In this document: piece by piece, positions 23,301-35,790 of the stretch
Numbering within the stretch: position 1 is the stretch's first letter
Layout of the letters: every line of letters starts with the position of its first letter
DNA from: Glycine soja
Taxonomy: Eukaryota > Streptophyta > Magnoliopsida > Fabales > Fabaceae
Length of the DNA stretch: 64,000 bases
Direction: 5' to 3'
Assembly: GCF_004193775.1 (NCBI RefSeq)
Contig: NC_041010.1
Location: 1,674,001 to 1,738,000 of the forward strand
Position numbers and translations under genes: made by a program
Notes under the pieces: generated by a model
Told to the model about the DNA's origin: nothing
Seen by the model: only the letters and a program-made list of their open reading frames with translations
The model's database searches: none

Positions 23301-25800
23301 TTTTTATTAGCATATGTATTTGAATGACTCTGTAATGCTACAAGTGATTAGAGTGACGCAAGTTATGGCCACATTGAATGAATTGTATGAACAAAAATTT
23401 ACTTATAATTTTAAACCTTTGTTGTGTTGTTTATTATTCAATCTTATCTATTTTAAGTGTTCATACTTTTTATTTTGTCTATACCAATGCTATTCGATGA
23501 AAAATAATGCTGTCAAGATGATGGAGGATGGCGTTTGTTGGTGTTAGCCAGCCTCTGATTTGTTGATATATTTGTTCTCATTTATCTGCTTAAAGAAGAC
23601 ACTTGGAGTCGATATATGTACTTCACAGGCCTCTGATTTGGGGGCTTCATCGTGATTCAGAAACTTGCTCTGAATGTCAGTTTGCTGGTCATGTTTATCT
23701 CGCTCATGAATCAAAAACTTGCTGGTGCTGTTTGTTTTGCCCGGGAAGATTCTTGGGCACATATGCATTTTTACTAATAATTTCCAATTCCTTTGTTGCA
23801 AAACAAATAAAACACATCAGACATATGATAAATTTATGGACAATCTATGGAAGGTTATTTCTGACTTAGTAAACCAAACAAGACATACCGAGGTTGTTTT
23901 TGATCAAGCAGAGCTTCATTTTCTAATGTTTTTTTTTTTGTTCATATACCTGTGTTCTTACTTTTTATTGGTCAGTTGCACAATTACCTTGCTACATTTC
24001 AGAGTTTAATGGATCACCTACTCATATTAATGATACCAAGGCATGTGATCTTAATAATTCTAGACAAATGGGCCATCTTTTGCTTTATTACTCAATAGCC
24101 AAATGGATTTAGAGTTTGGTAGCTTCATGGCCAATTTCTGGCTGTTTTATTATGGTATTTATGATATGACTTCAGTAGCAGATTGTTCTGTCACTTGTGC
24201 TTTTTTTTCGTGGCCTATGCATGGACCAAGGCATAGTGGTATTCGAGATATTAATAAAAGCTATTGCTTGGCAGCTCAAGCATTTGGAATGACACAAGTC
24301 CTCAAAATTTTGATAAAGCCTCTTTGAAATAGTTTGACGGTTTGACCATTTCTGATTTTCTGTTCATAATTCTAATGTAATAAAATGTTTGGCTCAATTC
24401 AAGTGGGCTTGTGCTTGTGCATTGTCTAAAGTCAGTGCAACTCATTATTTTGCTCCTACAATGTTTGTTGTCATTACAGTCACTGCAACTCGAGAGGCTA
24501 AACTCTTTATCATGATTCCAACAGGCTTCTTGGGAGATATATCAAATGTGGGAGGACATTAGTCCAACATGAAAGGATTGAAGTTTATTTTAGCTAGATT
24601 TTGACCTGTGTGTTGCACGGATTTATTCTTTGTGGAGAATTAAACGGTCTTCCTGCAAACAGTGAACTTACAAATTAAAGCGACTCACGTGGAATGGAAT
24701 GCAAAAACAAAATTTATTGAGACTGATAATTATGGCAGCTTATAAGCCAAATGTGAAGTCTTTGAAAACGTATCCGAGTCATTTGGTATATAAGGCTAAT
24801 GTCTGCCTGGTCTCTAACTTAAGTGAGCATAGGGAGTGCTGTGGTTTGATACAAGGTTGTCATATTGTTCACTATTTTTGTGAGTTAAGCAGAATTTGGA
24901 TTTATAATACTCTGACTAGTTGACCTTCGAGGTTTCCACTAAAAACATTTTTGACCCTCCTTAAAATGTTCATAAACATAATTGTATGAGTGGGATGCAG
25001 GTTTTTACATAGTACTGTGTCCTATATTTTTATTATAAGCATATATTTGGATATATTAGATGGTGAATTGAGAGTGTGCAATTGGTGGCTAGCTTCTCTT
25101 ATAAGCATATAATATATGGCTACTTAAATTGTTAAAATCATGCAAAATGAATATCCATCAGTCATCAAAATTCGGAGAGGATTGTAGTTATGCTTTTATC
25201 AATTAAACCATATTTTGAGTTTTTTCAAAGTACTTGTGACACTTGGAATTCTTGAGTGAAAAATCAAAATTGTACCAGAGGATTGCTGCCATGACACTTA
25301 ATTAGCTATGGCTGTTCCAAAACAATCTTTGTTCGTTTACAAAATTATATTGCAAGTATAAAATTTTCCAATGTTATTATTTTGATGAGCAGCTCAACTT
25401 ATCCTTTGTTTTTTGTTACTTGATCTTTCATTCGCAAGTTTTCTCCTATTATACAACTATTTGCGCACTCATCAATAAAAGTTTGAATGAGAGGAAAAGG
25501 GAAACTTTGCCAGAGAAAGAAGAAGCCCTTGTGAATGTTATGTAATCAAGATGTGCCACATTATATTGTCCAGCATTATCCATTTTGGGCCTTGGATATT
25601 ATGGGATTCTTGGGGGACAAGGTGGATAAAACTGATTGCATGGTTTGTCTTTGTTGGAAGATATGTTAAATCATATCTGCACCTTTTCTTCCCTGTGACA
25701 AAAGACACGATTTCCATGTTAGCCATGCTTTGTTTGCTCTGTGAAGGGCAGGGCAAAAAGGGTAAGATAGGGACCCTCATGTTCTAGTGAATATATCACT
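23301..25800. other. Uncharacterised region of near-genic composition
   Basis: Base composition is less AT-rich than the surrounding spacer and several open frames of 70-96 codons are scattered over both strands. None joins into a longer product with plausible splice sites and none resembles a family I know. It may be a decayed transposon, a retro-derived pseudogene or a non-coding transcript. Confidence 0.4.
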
Positions 25801-28800
25801 TTGTATAATTTTGTGGTCACAATTTTGCCCCTTTTATGTGCCAAGAAATTTAATGACCTTGAGCACTTGAGAATTACAATTTATCATTTCTCCCCTAAAC
25901 TATAAATTTCTACGATGGGGAATATTGCCAAAGTGATTTGTTGCACTTAGCTTCAAAAGGATGCTAAAAAAAAGCAAGAGGGGCATCTCTTACTGTAGTT
26001 GCATCTAGATTTTGTGTTTTTTAAAGGGACCACTAAGCCATAGAGATTTCCCAAAGTCAAATTCATGTTCCCACTATGAACATATCCGTAAAGAAAGATA
26101 ATGGTGAAGTGTGCTTAAAAAATTATGATTAGGGAGATTCATGACTAAAAATACTCCAAATTATGTCTCTAGAAATTTGTAGTTACTATATAAAAATGCT
26201 AAATATTATATTAGTTGATGATGGCTAAAGTAGATAATTAAAAAACTCCTTAATGGCTTACTTAGAGAATCAAGGAAACTGGACCCATATAAAGATTTCC
26301 TTAAACAACAAGATACTAACGTTAATTATAGTTAACATTTGATTGTGTTTATATGCACCTTATTAGTTCACTGAAACAAGAGATGTCTCATCCAGGCAGC
26401 AACAAAGCCAATGGAAGTTTCAACTTTCGTAAATATCCCCCATTATCATATACCAGTGGAAAGACAGACACAATCCAAAAAATTTAACTATAAAAATTCA
26501 ATTTAAAATGCACTGTAATAATCAGAGGATATAACTAATTAATGCTTTACATATTCCACGTCGTTTAAAATGGGCTACAAGGAAATTAGTTTCATATATT
26601 TTGTGGGTAGTAGTTTTTTTTTTTCAGTTATGGACACACAGTTAATGATAAATATGCAGTTATTGAGATAAAATGAACAAGAAAAATGTAAAAACAAATT
26701 AAATGAAGTTATTGTCAAAGATTATAGATATAATTATTTTTTTTTACAAATCTTTTGGGACCTTGAGCGTACACAAGATGAATATTTCTCTCTCAACATA
26801 ATTTATTTCATACTCCAAGAGTAAATCATTATTTAAATCTTGAACCACTTAATTAAGAGAATCAAACAGCTACCACTTATGTGTGGTAGTAAATAAATCT
26901 CTTTTGAGACAGCTTAATTCCAAGATAAAATCATTGAGGCTTGAGCTTTCCTCTTATCACCACACTAAGATTTAGACATCCTTTGTTTAAAAAAAAGGTT
27001 TCATGGTCTTCAAAAACAGTCATAATGACAAGAAGAGAGGGGGAAAGAAAATGGATTGGCGCCATTACGATCAATTTGGTTATCAATATCAATGGAACAT
27101 ATGTGACAACACTTCAAAGAAATCATGAAAGGTGAAAAAGAACAAGATATGACACAACATTTATGCAATTGCTCTCTTGCCTACATGCTAACACAATTAA
27201 TATTGCACCTCTCATTTTCACACCTATGGAACTAAAGTGGGAGAAACGAAATCAAGCCTTTGGTATAGTGGAAGGTAATCAAGGTATATGTTGGGGACAA
27301 AAGGTTCACAAAATCGTCCAAAATGGGCCCCCCTCACTTTGAATTTGAGATATGCATGCCTTCTCTGATTTCCAACTTTAGCTTTTATCAAGTCTCAAGT
27401 CAAAATAACCGAAAGAGAAAGCTGTTTTTTTTCCTCCAACGGTCGAAGCACTGCCAGTCTTCATTTTGACCATCAAATAGGACACACTTTCTAGTTTATG
27501 AGCATAGAAGAGATCATGAAGAGTAGCTGCATATGCATCTGTTATTGTTCCCATTGTCCTATACACACCATGAAGTTTGTTAGTCAATGGTTTGATCCTT
27601 GAGAGAAAAAGGAAAATGGGAAATCGTTGCTTCACCTAACTCATCTTCCTAATGTCTATGAATTTCTTTTGCTCCCTCTAAAGCTCAAAGGCTTGCAATC
27701 ATTCCATTCTTCAAAAATTGATGGTAGGTTGCTTCAAAAAAGTAGCCCAACCTCCTCCTTCTTTGAACAAAAGCATTGCATTATTCTCCTATTATTTTAC
27801 AATAAAATATTGCTCTTTGAATTTTGTTCATGTCTTAAAAGGATAAATTAATAATTTTTTTCCTTTATGTTCTTCTTCCTGCTAGCATATTTTCTCTGCT
27901 TTCATTATCCGGTAGTCACACCACTAACTTCAATTTCAACCTTCACAACAATATTCAGGACTATCATTACTAGCTTCTTATAGAACTGGTCAACAAAAAC
28001 ATATTGGTAAATGTGGATTTCTAGATAAAATGCTATAAGGACAGTCAATTCGTGTGTATAGAAAATATTTATCGAGATAAATCAATTTTATAAATAGATC
28101 TATGTACTTGAGGGGTTATTCTTTGATTCTCAACAGTAAAATACCCTATATTTCTCAACAAAAAAAAAAAAAAAAACAATTACAAGATGAAATTTCTTCT
28201 AAACTTTTGTGTTTATCATCGAATTACACGACGTCTTTCTTGTTTCTCTAAAAGCTTATAATGTGCATATGTATACTTAAAACTCAAAACTAACACTATC
28301 AAAGTGTACAAAGTAAAGAAGTAAAAAGAAAACATTCACTGTTATTTGGGGTGAAGTACTCCACTTAAATTAAGGAATTTCTTTCAATAAGTGTTAGCGA
28401 ATACTTGTGACACTTTGACATTAAAATAACACAAACATTTTGAATTGATAAGTTTTAGCTTATGCTCAAGACATGTCCTGACTATAGAATAAAACAAATT
28501 CCCACTCTCTAAACTTTTCTCACCTATTTGTTTTATTTCGATTAATTATCATATGGTAAAATGACTAAACTCCATTCTCGAAGCAGAATTAAGAGGGTGT
28601 TTTTTGTTTGTATATCATTTATCACCCATTGTCACTTGTCACTTTTTTCAAAGTGGAAGTGATAGAAATCTAACACAAACATACTATATGTCAATGAGAA
28701 TTAACAAATTTATAAAAAACGTAATGAATTCGTTTGAGTATTTTTTTGCAAAAACTATATACTACTAACATTTTAAATTGTCTTCTGTTAGCTATTGCTG

Positions 28801-30020
28801 TCTCCTTTTAGGGTTTATGTCCCTTTAAAACAGTGGCGAAACCTAGGTCAGTGCCCCTAAAGCGTAGCCATTGACTAACTACCAGTAGACCCCAGAGTTG
28901 AATGAAAATAATTATTGGGGTTCATAAACTCAAAGATCTTGACAATAAAACATATCATTATCATGTGCTTCTATTTGTGATGGGAGGTATAGGCGTGTAG
29001 CAAAGAGTTTAAAATTTCTGCATTCAATACATAAATGTATAAAATTCACAGTGGATTTCATTCATATAATTTAATTTAGTTTCATATATTTAATTATGTT
29101 ACCAATAACATAAGAAAAGAAAATTAACAATGCTCGTTATTAAAATGCTGAAACTAATAAAAGAAATAGAAATATAATATTTATACACTAATAATATAAA
29201 AAATGTACATCAAATTATAGATCTTCGTTTAAATTATTTTTAGATAATTATTTTAAAATTTAATAAATTTATCTTATATAATAAGTTATGATAAAATGAT
29301 CGTCTAAAACTTTTTATAAATATAACTTTTTTTCTTTAAAAATAATGGTGTCATCAACTATGATGTTGGAGCTATATATTGAAAGTGGGTCTTGAGATGA
29401 TACTGCATGTGCTTATTATTTTTGGAAAATAAAAAAAATATAATCCTTTTAATTAACCCTACAAACAAGAGGGGAGTGATTGCAGCGTACGATCAAACAC
29501 AAAGGTGACATGTTACTTTTATTGTCGTAACTAATTAGTGAATAGTGATTATTTTTCTGGTGAAGTGTGCAACCAATTAGAATGTATTTGAATTACTTTA
29601 TTCTACATTTAAAATACTTTACAATAAAATTTTAATATTAAAAATAATTATTTTTTACTGAATATTAAAAATAATTATAACAAGCAATTATTTATCAACA
29701 AATAATTAAAAGCTAGCATATACTTAATCTTATTTATAGAGTGGAGAAATAAATCCCTTGAAATGGGACATATGATACATTTTGTAAATAAAGAATTAAA
29801 AAAGATAGTTTATCTTTTAGAAACTAAAAAATATTATTTTATTTGGAGAAGTAATTAAAAACATATTTAATTTTTAGTTTATTTCTATTTTGATTTAATC
29901 TCTTCAAGTTTTAGGTGAGGCCTGCATCTGATTATAAATCTCTGACCTACATGTAATAATTGATCATTGATTAATTCGTCACAGTTAACGTGTAACTTTT
30001 AATAATTAAAAAACCGTAAA
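25801..30020. other. Intergenic region, no gene recognised
   Basis: Mostly AT-rich sequence with homopolymer runs (for example a run of about 17 A at 28160). The stretch 26940-27850 is somewhat less AT-rich with short open frames on both strands, including a minus-strand frame of 85 codons at 27378-27635. None has recognisable domains, and I see no credible exon chain. Confidence 0.5.
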
Positions 30021-30025
30021 AATAA

Positions 30026-30478
30026 CTAAAATATAACTTTCATCTTTCTATTTTCTTAAATTTTTAATTTTAATCTTTCTATTTTTTTAATTGAGACATT
30101 TCATTTTTTATTTTGAAAAAATTTGTAATTTTAGTTTCTCATTTTTTAATTGAGACATTTTATCTCTCACTTTTAAAAAAATTATAATTTTAATCATTAT
30201 GATTAATGTTAAATATTGATATATGTATTCCGTAAACATCAACTAAGAAATATTTATTTATTATATATATGATAAATATTTTTTAAAATTATTTAATTAG
30301 TAACAATCTTAATTTATTAAATTTTTTTAATAAAATACACAATTAACAAGTCTAAAATTGAGCAAGAGGATTAAAATAAGAGATTTTTTAAAAGTAAGAA
30401 AAATATCTCAATTAAAAAATAATAAAATTAAAATCACAAATTTAAAAAATAAATATGAGGATCATAATTATATTTTAG

Positions 30479-30480
<2 letters not shown>
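30026..30480. repeat. Inverted-repeat element next to an AT microsatellite
   Basis: The left part (about 30026-30190) contains two copies of a 'tttttaattgagacatt' word. It pairs with the reverse complement of about 30360-30480, where 'aatatctcaattaaaaaat' is seen. Long, imperfect TIRs with no coding core suggest a non-autonomous DNA element. The right end runs into the (AT)n array. Confidence 0.5.

Positions 30481-30541
<61 letters not shown>
30479..30541. repeat. (AT)n microsatellite
   Basis: Over 60 bases of uninterrupted AT dinucleotide, about 400 bp upstream of the LBD gene. It is highly self-complementary and its length is likely unstable. Confidence 0.95.
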
Positions 30542-30542
<1 letters not shown>

Positions 30543-30923
30543 CTTTCATTGGTTAAAAATCATTACCCTATTGTGACGAAGTGGTGCCCTCCACTTTTTT
30601 TCCCTTTGACGTTTTGGCCTTACCTTATAATAATAATAATAATAATAATAACAACAACAATTATATATAATGCTTGCCACTCATCTCTCCCACATGCCTC
30701 TAACTTTTGTTAACTTTCCAAAGCATTTTTCATCTTCCATTCACCATTGTCCATTGCCTCACTAACTGGGTATATATCTTTAATTTGTCATGTCCTATTA
30801 GCCATATTCTTTTGTACCGACACTCCTTTTCCCTCTCTTTATATTTTGTTTTAAAGAGAAGGTCAAAAAAGAAAAGGCTTAATTAGTGTAGTACTACACT
30901 CCTCTTATTCAAGCTTAGAATTG

Positions 30924-33900
30924 ATGAAGGAAGGTGGTGGTAGAAAGCAAGGTGCAGCCTCACCTTGTGCTGCATGCAAGCTTCTGAGGAGAAGGTGTGC
31001 TCAGGATTGTGTTTTTGCTCCATATTTTCCAGCAGATGAACCACAAAAGTTTGCAAATGTGCACAAGGTGTTTGGTGCTAGCAATGTCAACAAGATGCTT
31101 CAGGTTCACCTTTTTTTTATTATTATTTATTCCAACTATTTCTCTTGTTTTATTCTTCCCTAATTTCACTAGATATAGATCACTACCCCACATGTCTAGC
31201 TTAGGCAACTTTTGATTGTCAATATTTATAAATAGTTTTTCATTGGACTTTGCTCCTCATTTTCCTCAGAATGCATACACAAATCCTAATTATCTTTCTT
31301 AAAAGAGTCTAAATTTATATCTGAAACACAAAACTTACAAGGTATAGGCTTAAAAAATATGAGATAGCTTATGTTACATATAAACATCATGAATAAATTT
31401 TTAATAAAATAAAACATACTATATTGTCCTCTTTATTGCTTAAATTTTTTGTTAAAATAGAATTTGTTGGCAGCTTTTTTATTTGGGATTTTGATTTTTT
31501 AAAGTAAAATCTGAACTTATTCGATTTTAAGATGAATATGTCACGATCTATTAATAGAAACATTTTTCTTGTCATATAAAAGATTTAAACTAACGGTCTT
31601 AACCTACCTAATTAGTTTAATCAGATTATATATACAGTGACTCTAGCACGCTCAAACTATTACTTTAATTTGTTACTAAAAGTAAAAATTCAGCACACAA
31701 ATTTGATTTAGTTACATTTATTTTATATATGTACAAAATAAAACTAACTAAATTAAAAAAAATCAACACTTGAAAATCACTAAATTGTATAGTCATATAT
31801 GGTAACTTTGAAGATTTATTAATTATATTGAACTACTATTTTTGGTAATATACTTTCAACAATCAAAATTAAAATCTCCAAACATCATAAAGTCAGCAGT
31901 AAACACTCACTTTAATTATTTTTTCCTCTGCAAACAATTCAGCCAAACAATATACCATTACGTTTGGGGTGGGGGTTAATTTGTGCAAATATTGAAGTGG
32001 TTTTTAATGTGATATTAGAGTTAGAATATATATGAGTACTATATACCTTGTGTCTCGAAATATAGGCTTTGTCACAACTCACATTATAGAACTTTCCTTT
32101 ACAAATATCTTAAAATCTTTAGTGTTTTTGAATTCTAAATTTTTTTACAACCATAATTTATCTTATTTTACGAATTGTAACATTTTTTTACACTTGTCAA
32201 CAGAGTTTTCAAGATTTATATACAAACATTAAGAGAGTTTTGGATTCTCTTGATTAATTTCTGATACATTTGTTCGGTATATTAAAAACAAGTGTGGGTG
32301 TAACGTTATTAATTCCTTCCTCCAGATAAAGCAAAAAGTTTTCTAATTTAACTTTTTATACTTTTGATTGAATTGTTTTTTGAGGGGTACTTTTGATTCA
32401 ATTTAAGACATAGATTTATGTGAAATTGTTTATAAGTTACTACTAATTTCAATCTTTTGCCCCTTCTACTTGGCGTTAGGACGTTGAAAAATTTTCACTC
32501 TTTTGAGCATCATGGAAAGACATGCACCTCTACTAAAATCTTGGGGCACGCCAAATGAAGGAGATCTTCAAATTATTCGGACGTAAACACTATCCAACCA
32601 TAATTAATTGGTCTTTTGAGCTAATTTTTTTTAACCTGGATTGCATTTTTTAAATGGTTCAAAGCTCACATGTGTGTAAATTGTAATTTTTAAGTAATCA
32701 AAAAATAAAAGTATTATAAGTGCTTTAAAGTTTAAAGTTAAACCCCCACCACATCTTGAGCAAAAAATTCTACACGCAAAAACCCCACCGCATAAGTGTT
32801 TTTATTTTCTAATATTAATAATTAATTACTCTCAATGTCATATACGTTTAAATAAAAAAAAATACAGTTTATAGTTAAATTAAATTGAATGATTAAATTT
32901 GAATTGGTTAAAATTTATTTTTAATCAACTTAAAAATAAACAAAATGCTAGTCGATCTTTCAGTAAATGTCACTCTTTACTCCTCAGTCCTCACCTTATC
33001 TTCAGCTTAATGTTTTTTGGTTTGCTCGACCAGGAAATGAGAAGAGGTTCTTTGTTCAAAAATAGTCGGGGAAAAAATGAAAAAAAAAATGTTTCATTCG
33101 CAATTTTTTTAAAAAAAAGTTTAGCAACTTCCGAATGAAGTATACAAAAAAAAAAAAAACATGATAAATTAGAACATTGCATCATTCGATCGTAAAATGT
33201 TTTACAAGTATATTGAAAAGTATAAATAAATCTAACATACTCATAAAGAACATATAATATGTGTATTGCAAATTCTTCAACAATAATAATATAAAATATT
33301 TTAACATTTAATCCAAGTTAATCTTTGAAACAAATTTATTATTATATTCATTATTTTGCGGTGAATGATTAACAGTTTTGTTTGCTTGAGTACTCTTTCA
33401 TTTTTCTTTCTTTCTTTTTTAAAAACTGAATTAGAGTCATACGTGTAAAGGTATATATATAGTGACTGCTTAGTTTTAAAATTTTAAAGCAGATGAACTT
33501 GTTTAATTATTTCAAAAATTAACCTTTTCTTTCATTATCTTTTTGGCTATACGGGGGGAGCCAATTGGAGCTTGCGAACGTGATTTTGGCACCCAAAGTC
33601 AAGCAACGCGCATTTATAAAACAGAAATTATAGCTTTACTACTTATTTATATATTATTTTCATATAATAAAAAAAACGTTTTAGTAACTTGATTGATGAT
33701 ATAAAAAAATAACAAAAAAATTATATAAATAATATAACTTTTTGTAAAACCACACTTGAGAATAGGATATTGCAAACCGTTGCACAGGACCTTCAATTTC
33801 CACGCACAATAAAAAAATATTTAAGTTAACGTTCTGCTTCTTCTGAACCACGTGAACCTGTCTTCTAAAAGTATTTTTTAATCAGAAGTAAACAGTAATA

Positions 33901-34461
33901 TGTGAATCATAAAATAATGATTATTCATTGTCAATAATAAAATTTTTACATTGTTAACTAGTTAGAAATCATGGTCGATTAACTTATATGTTGGATGATT
34001 TATAAATAAATGATATTATAAAATTATTTTATATTATAAATGTATAATTTATTTTCTCCTAATAAAAACACTAATTTTCTAGTATTTTTATTTTGATGAA
34101 AGCATAATAATAACCGTGAATTTTTCAGGACCTACCGATGCATCAACGAGGGGATGCAGTGAGTAGCATGGTGTATGAGGCCAATGCCAGAGTCCGAGAC
34201 CCTGTTTATGGGTGTGTTGGGGCCATCTCTTCGCTTCAGCAACAGATTGATGTGTTACAGACCCAATTGGCCCGGGCCCAGGCTGAGGTGGCCCATCTTC
34301 GGGTGAGACAAAACAGATGCTTTTCCAATCATGGGCTTAGGCCCACTAGCCCAACCCATAGTGGGTTTCCATCATCCAAGACCTTGGACTCACATGCCAA
34401 GCCTATTTTTGACATAGACATGGTGGACCAGGCCAGCTATGGTGGTTCAATGTGGTCATGA
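30924..34461 (+). CDS. LBD4: Class I LOB-domain transcription factor, LBD4-like (2 exons)
   Basis: Plant-specific nuclear DNA-binding regulator of boundary and vascular patterning. Exon 1 is 30924-31103 and exon 2 is 34129-34461, giving 170 aa. The intron falls after Q60, within the LOB domain at the position usual for the family. The zinc-finger-like C block is complete: C15, C18, C25 and C29 in the CX2CX6CX3C pattern. The GAS block follows (FGASNVNKML, 50-59) with the conserved DP at 84-85. A Leu/Ile/Val heptad coiled coil spans about 90-107. Downstream is a Ser/Pro-rich tail ending GGSMWS. The sequence closely resembles Arabidopsis LBD4/LBD3, hence the symbol, although orthology was not tested. 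The intron of 3,025 bp is long for this family. A TATA-like 'tttatatttt' lies about 85 bp before the ATG. Confidence 0.93.
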
Positions 34462-35580
34462 CCTGGAAATTATTAATTTCCAGCACCTCCCATTTGCCTT
34501 CCTCTGCACTATTTCATAATATATATATATATTTTTTTACATTCTAGAGAGATAATTTCACAATGTAATTTTGTATTTTGGATTAGGTGTTCTGAAAGCT
34601 TAAGAGAGGTGCAGGAAGCAACTGCCTCTTGACTTATATGCTAAATACAATTATTATAGTATAGTTAGTATATATCTATTAGTCGAGCATAGAAAGAAAA
34701 AAAAAACAATTTGGCCTACACTTCCACTAGATGAGTGTTGGAGCGGTGCTGCCCGGCGGTGGCAGGGGTACTGCAGGCGGCGGCCGGGGTACTGCATGGT
34801 GGTGGAGGAGCTGTGGTGGAGGCGTTCGCCCGCTTAATTAATTTAATTTTGGTTTTTGGGGAAATGTTTTTCATTGAAGGTTACGTGTAAATATATTGTT
34901 GTTACTTTGTATGAGGACAAGTTTATGGCGTGATATTTGGACTCTTTATGACAAATAAGAAATAATGGAGGCTTGGGAACTCTGTTGTGTTAATTAGGAT
35001 TATTATGATTGGCTTTTTGCAACATCAAGAATGAACCAAGAGGCTTTTACATGGATTTTGATAGGCAAGGGTTCTTTCTATTGTTGGAATATTCAGTATT
35101 GCAGTACATAACAACTTATAAGCACTATTATGGCCATGTTCTCTCTTTTATATCTCTCCTCTGATTATTTTTTTTAAAAAAATTAGCTGAATATTTATAG
35201 TTAAATGTGAGTTTTCATAAGAGTTATATTAATTCTCATTACGATTCATCCTATCAAATGTATTCAACATTTAACTTAATTTTTTTATTTTATTTTATCT
35301 CTTTCAAATATATTTATTAATATTAAATTTAATTTGATGATTACCATTACTATTTTTTACAAGTAGATTATATATCATTACTATTATTATCTTTATTTTA
35401 TAAAAATACTTATTATATGTTCATTTCTTCTTCCATCTTACTTCTATCCTATTCTATTTTATCATATCACCGGTTACTTTTATCACTTTTTATCTTTTCT
35501 TATTTTCAACTTAATCTACCCTAAAATCGGATTAATGAATATCAATACTCTAATTACATTAACCATATTTAGCTACGTGA
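34462..35580. other. 3' flank of the LBD gene with a GC-rich island
   Basis: The first few hundred bases are probably the 3' untranslated region. At 34738-34831 a compact GC-rich stretch contains two tandem 'ggggtactgca' units in a GGC/GGT-rich background, unlike the AT-rich surroundings. After 35150 the sequence is AT-rich filler. No coding region is supported. Confidence 0.5.
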
Positions 35581-35586
35581 AAAAAG

Positions 35587-35587
<1 letters not shown>

Positions 35588-35651
<64 letters not shown>
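35588..35651. repeat. (TA)n microsatellite
   Basis: About 60 bases of TA dinucleotide, about 140 bp upstream of the first Met codon of the broken metalloproteinase gene. Confidence 0.95.
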
Positions 35652-35652
<1 letters not shown>

Positions 35653-35790
35653 ATGAGATAAATGGCATAAGAGAAAGAATTAAAAAAGATGAACATAGAA
35701 ATCATTTTAAATAACTTTTTCACACCATTAGAACATTACTCATTCTTAAAAATCACGCATAGTTCCCGCGCGTTACTTTTCTTGGAAGCC

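Noticed and set aside
27378..27635. Minus-strand open frame of 85 codons
   Set aside because: No known domain, no credible splice partners, and overlap with other-frame open stretches. It is not reported as a gene.
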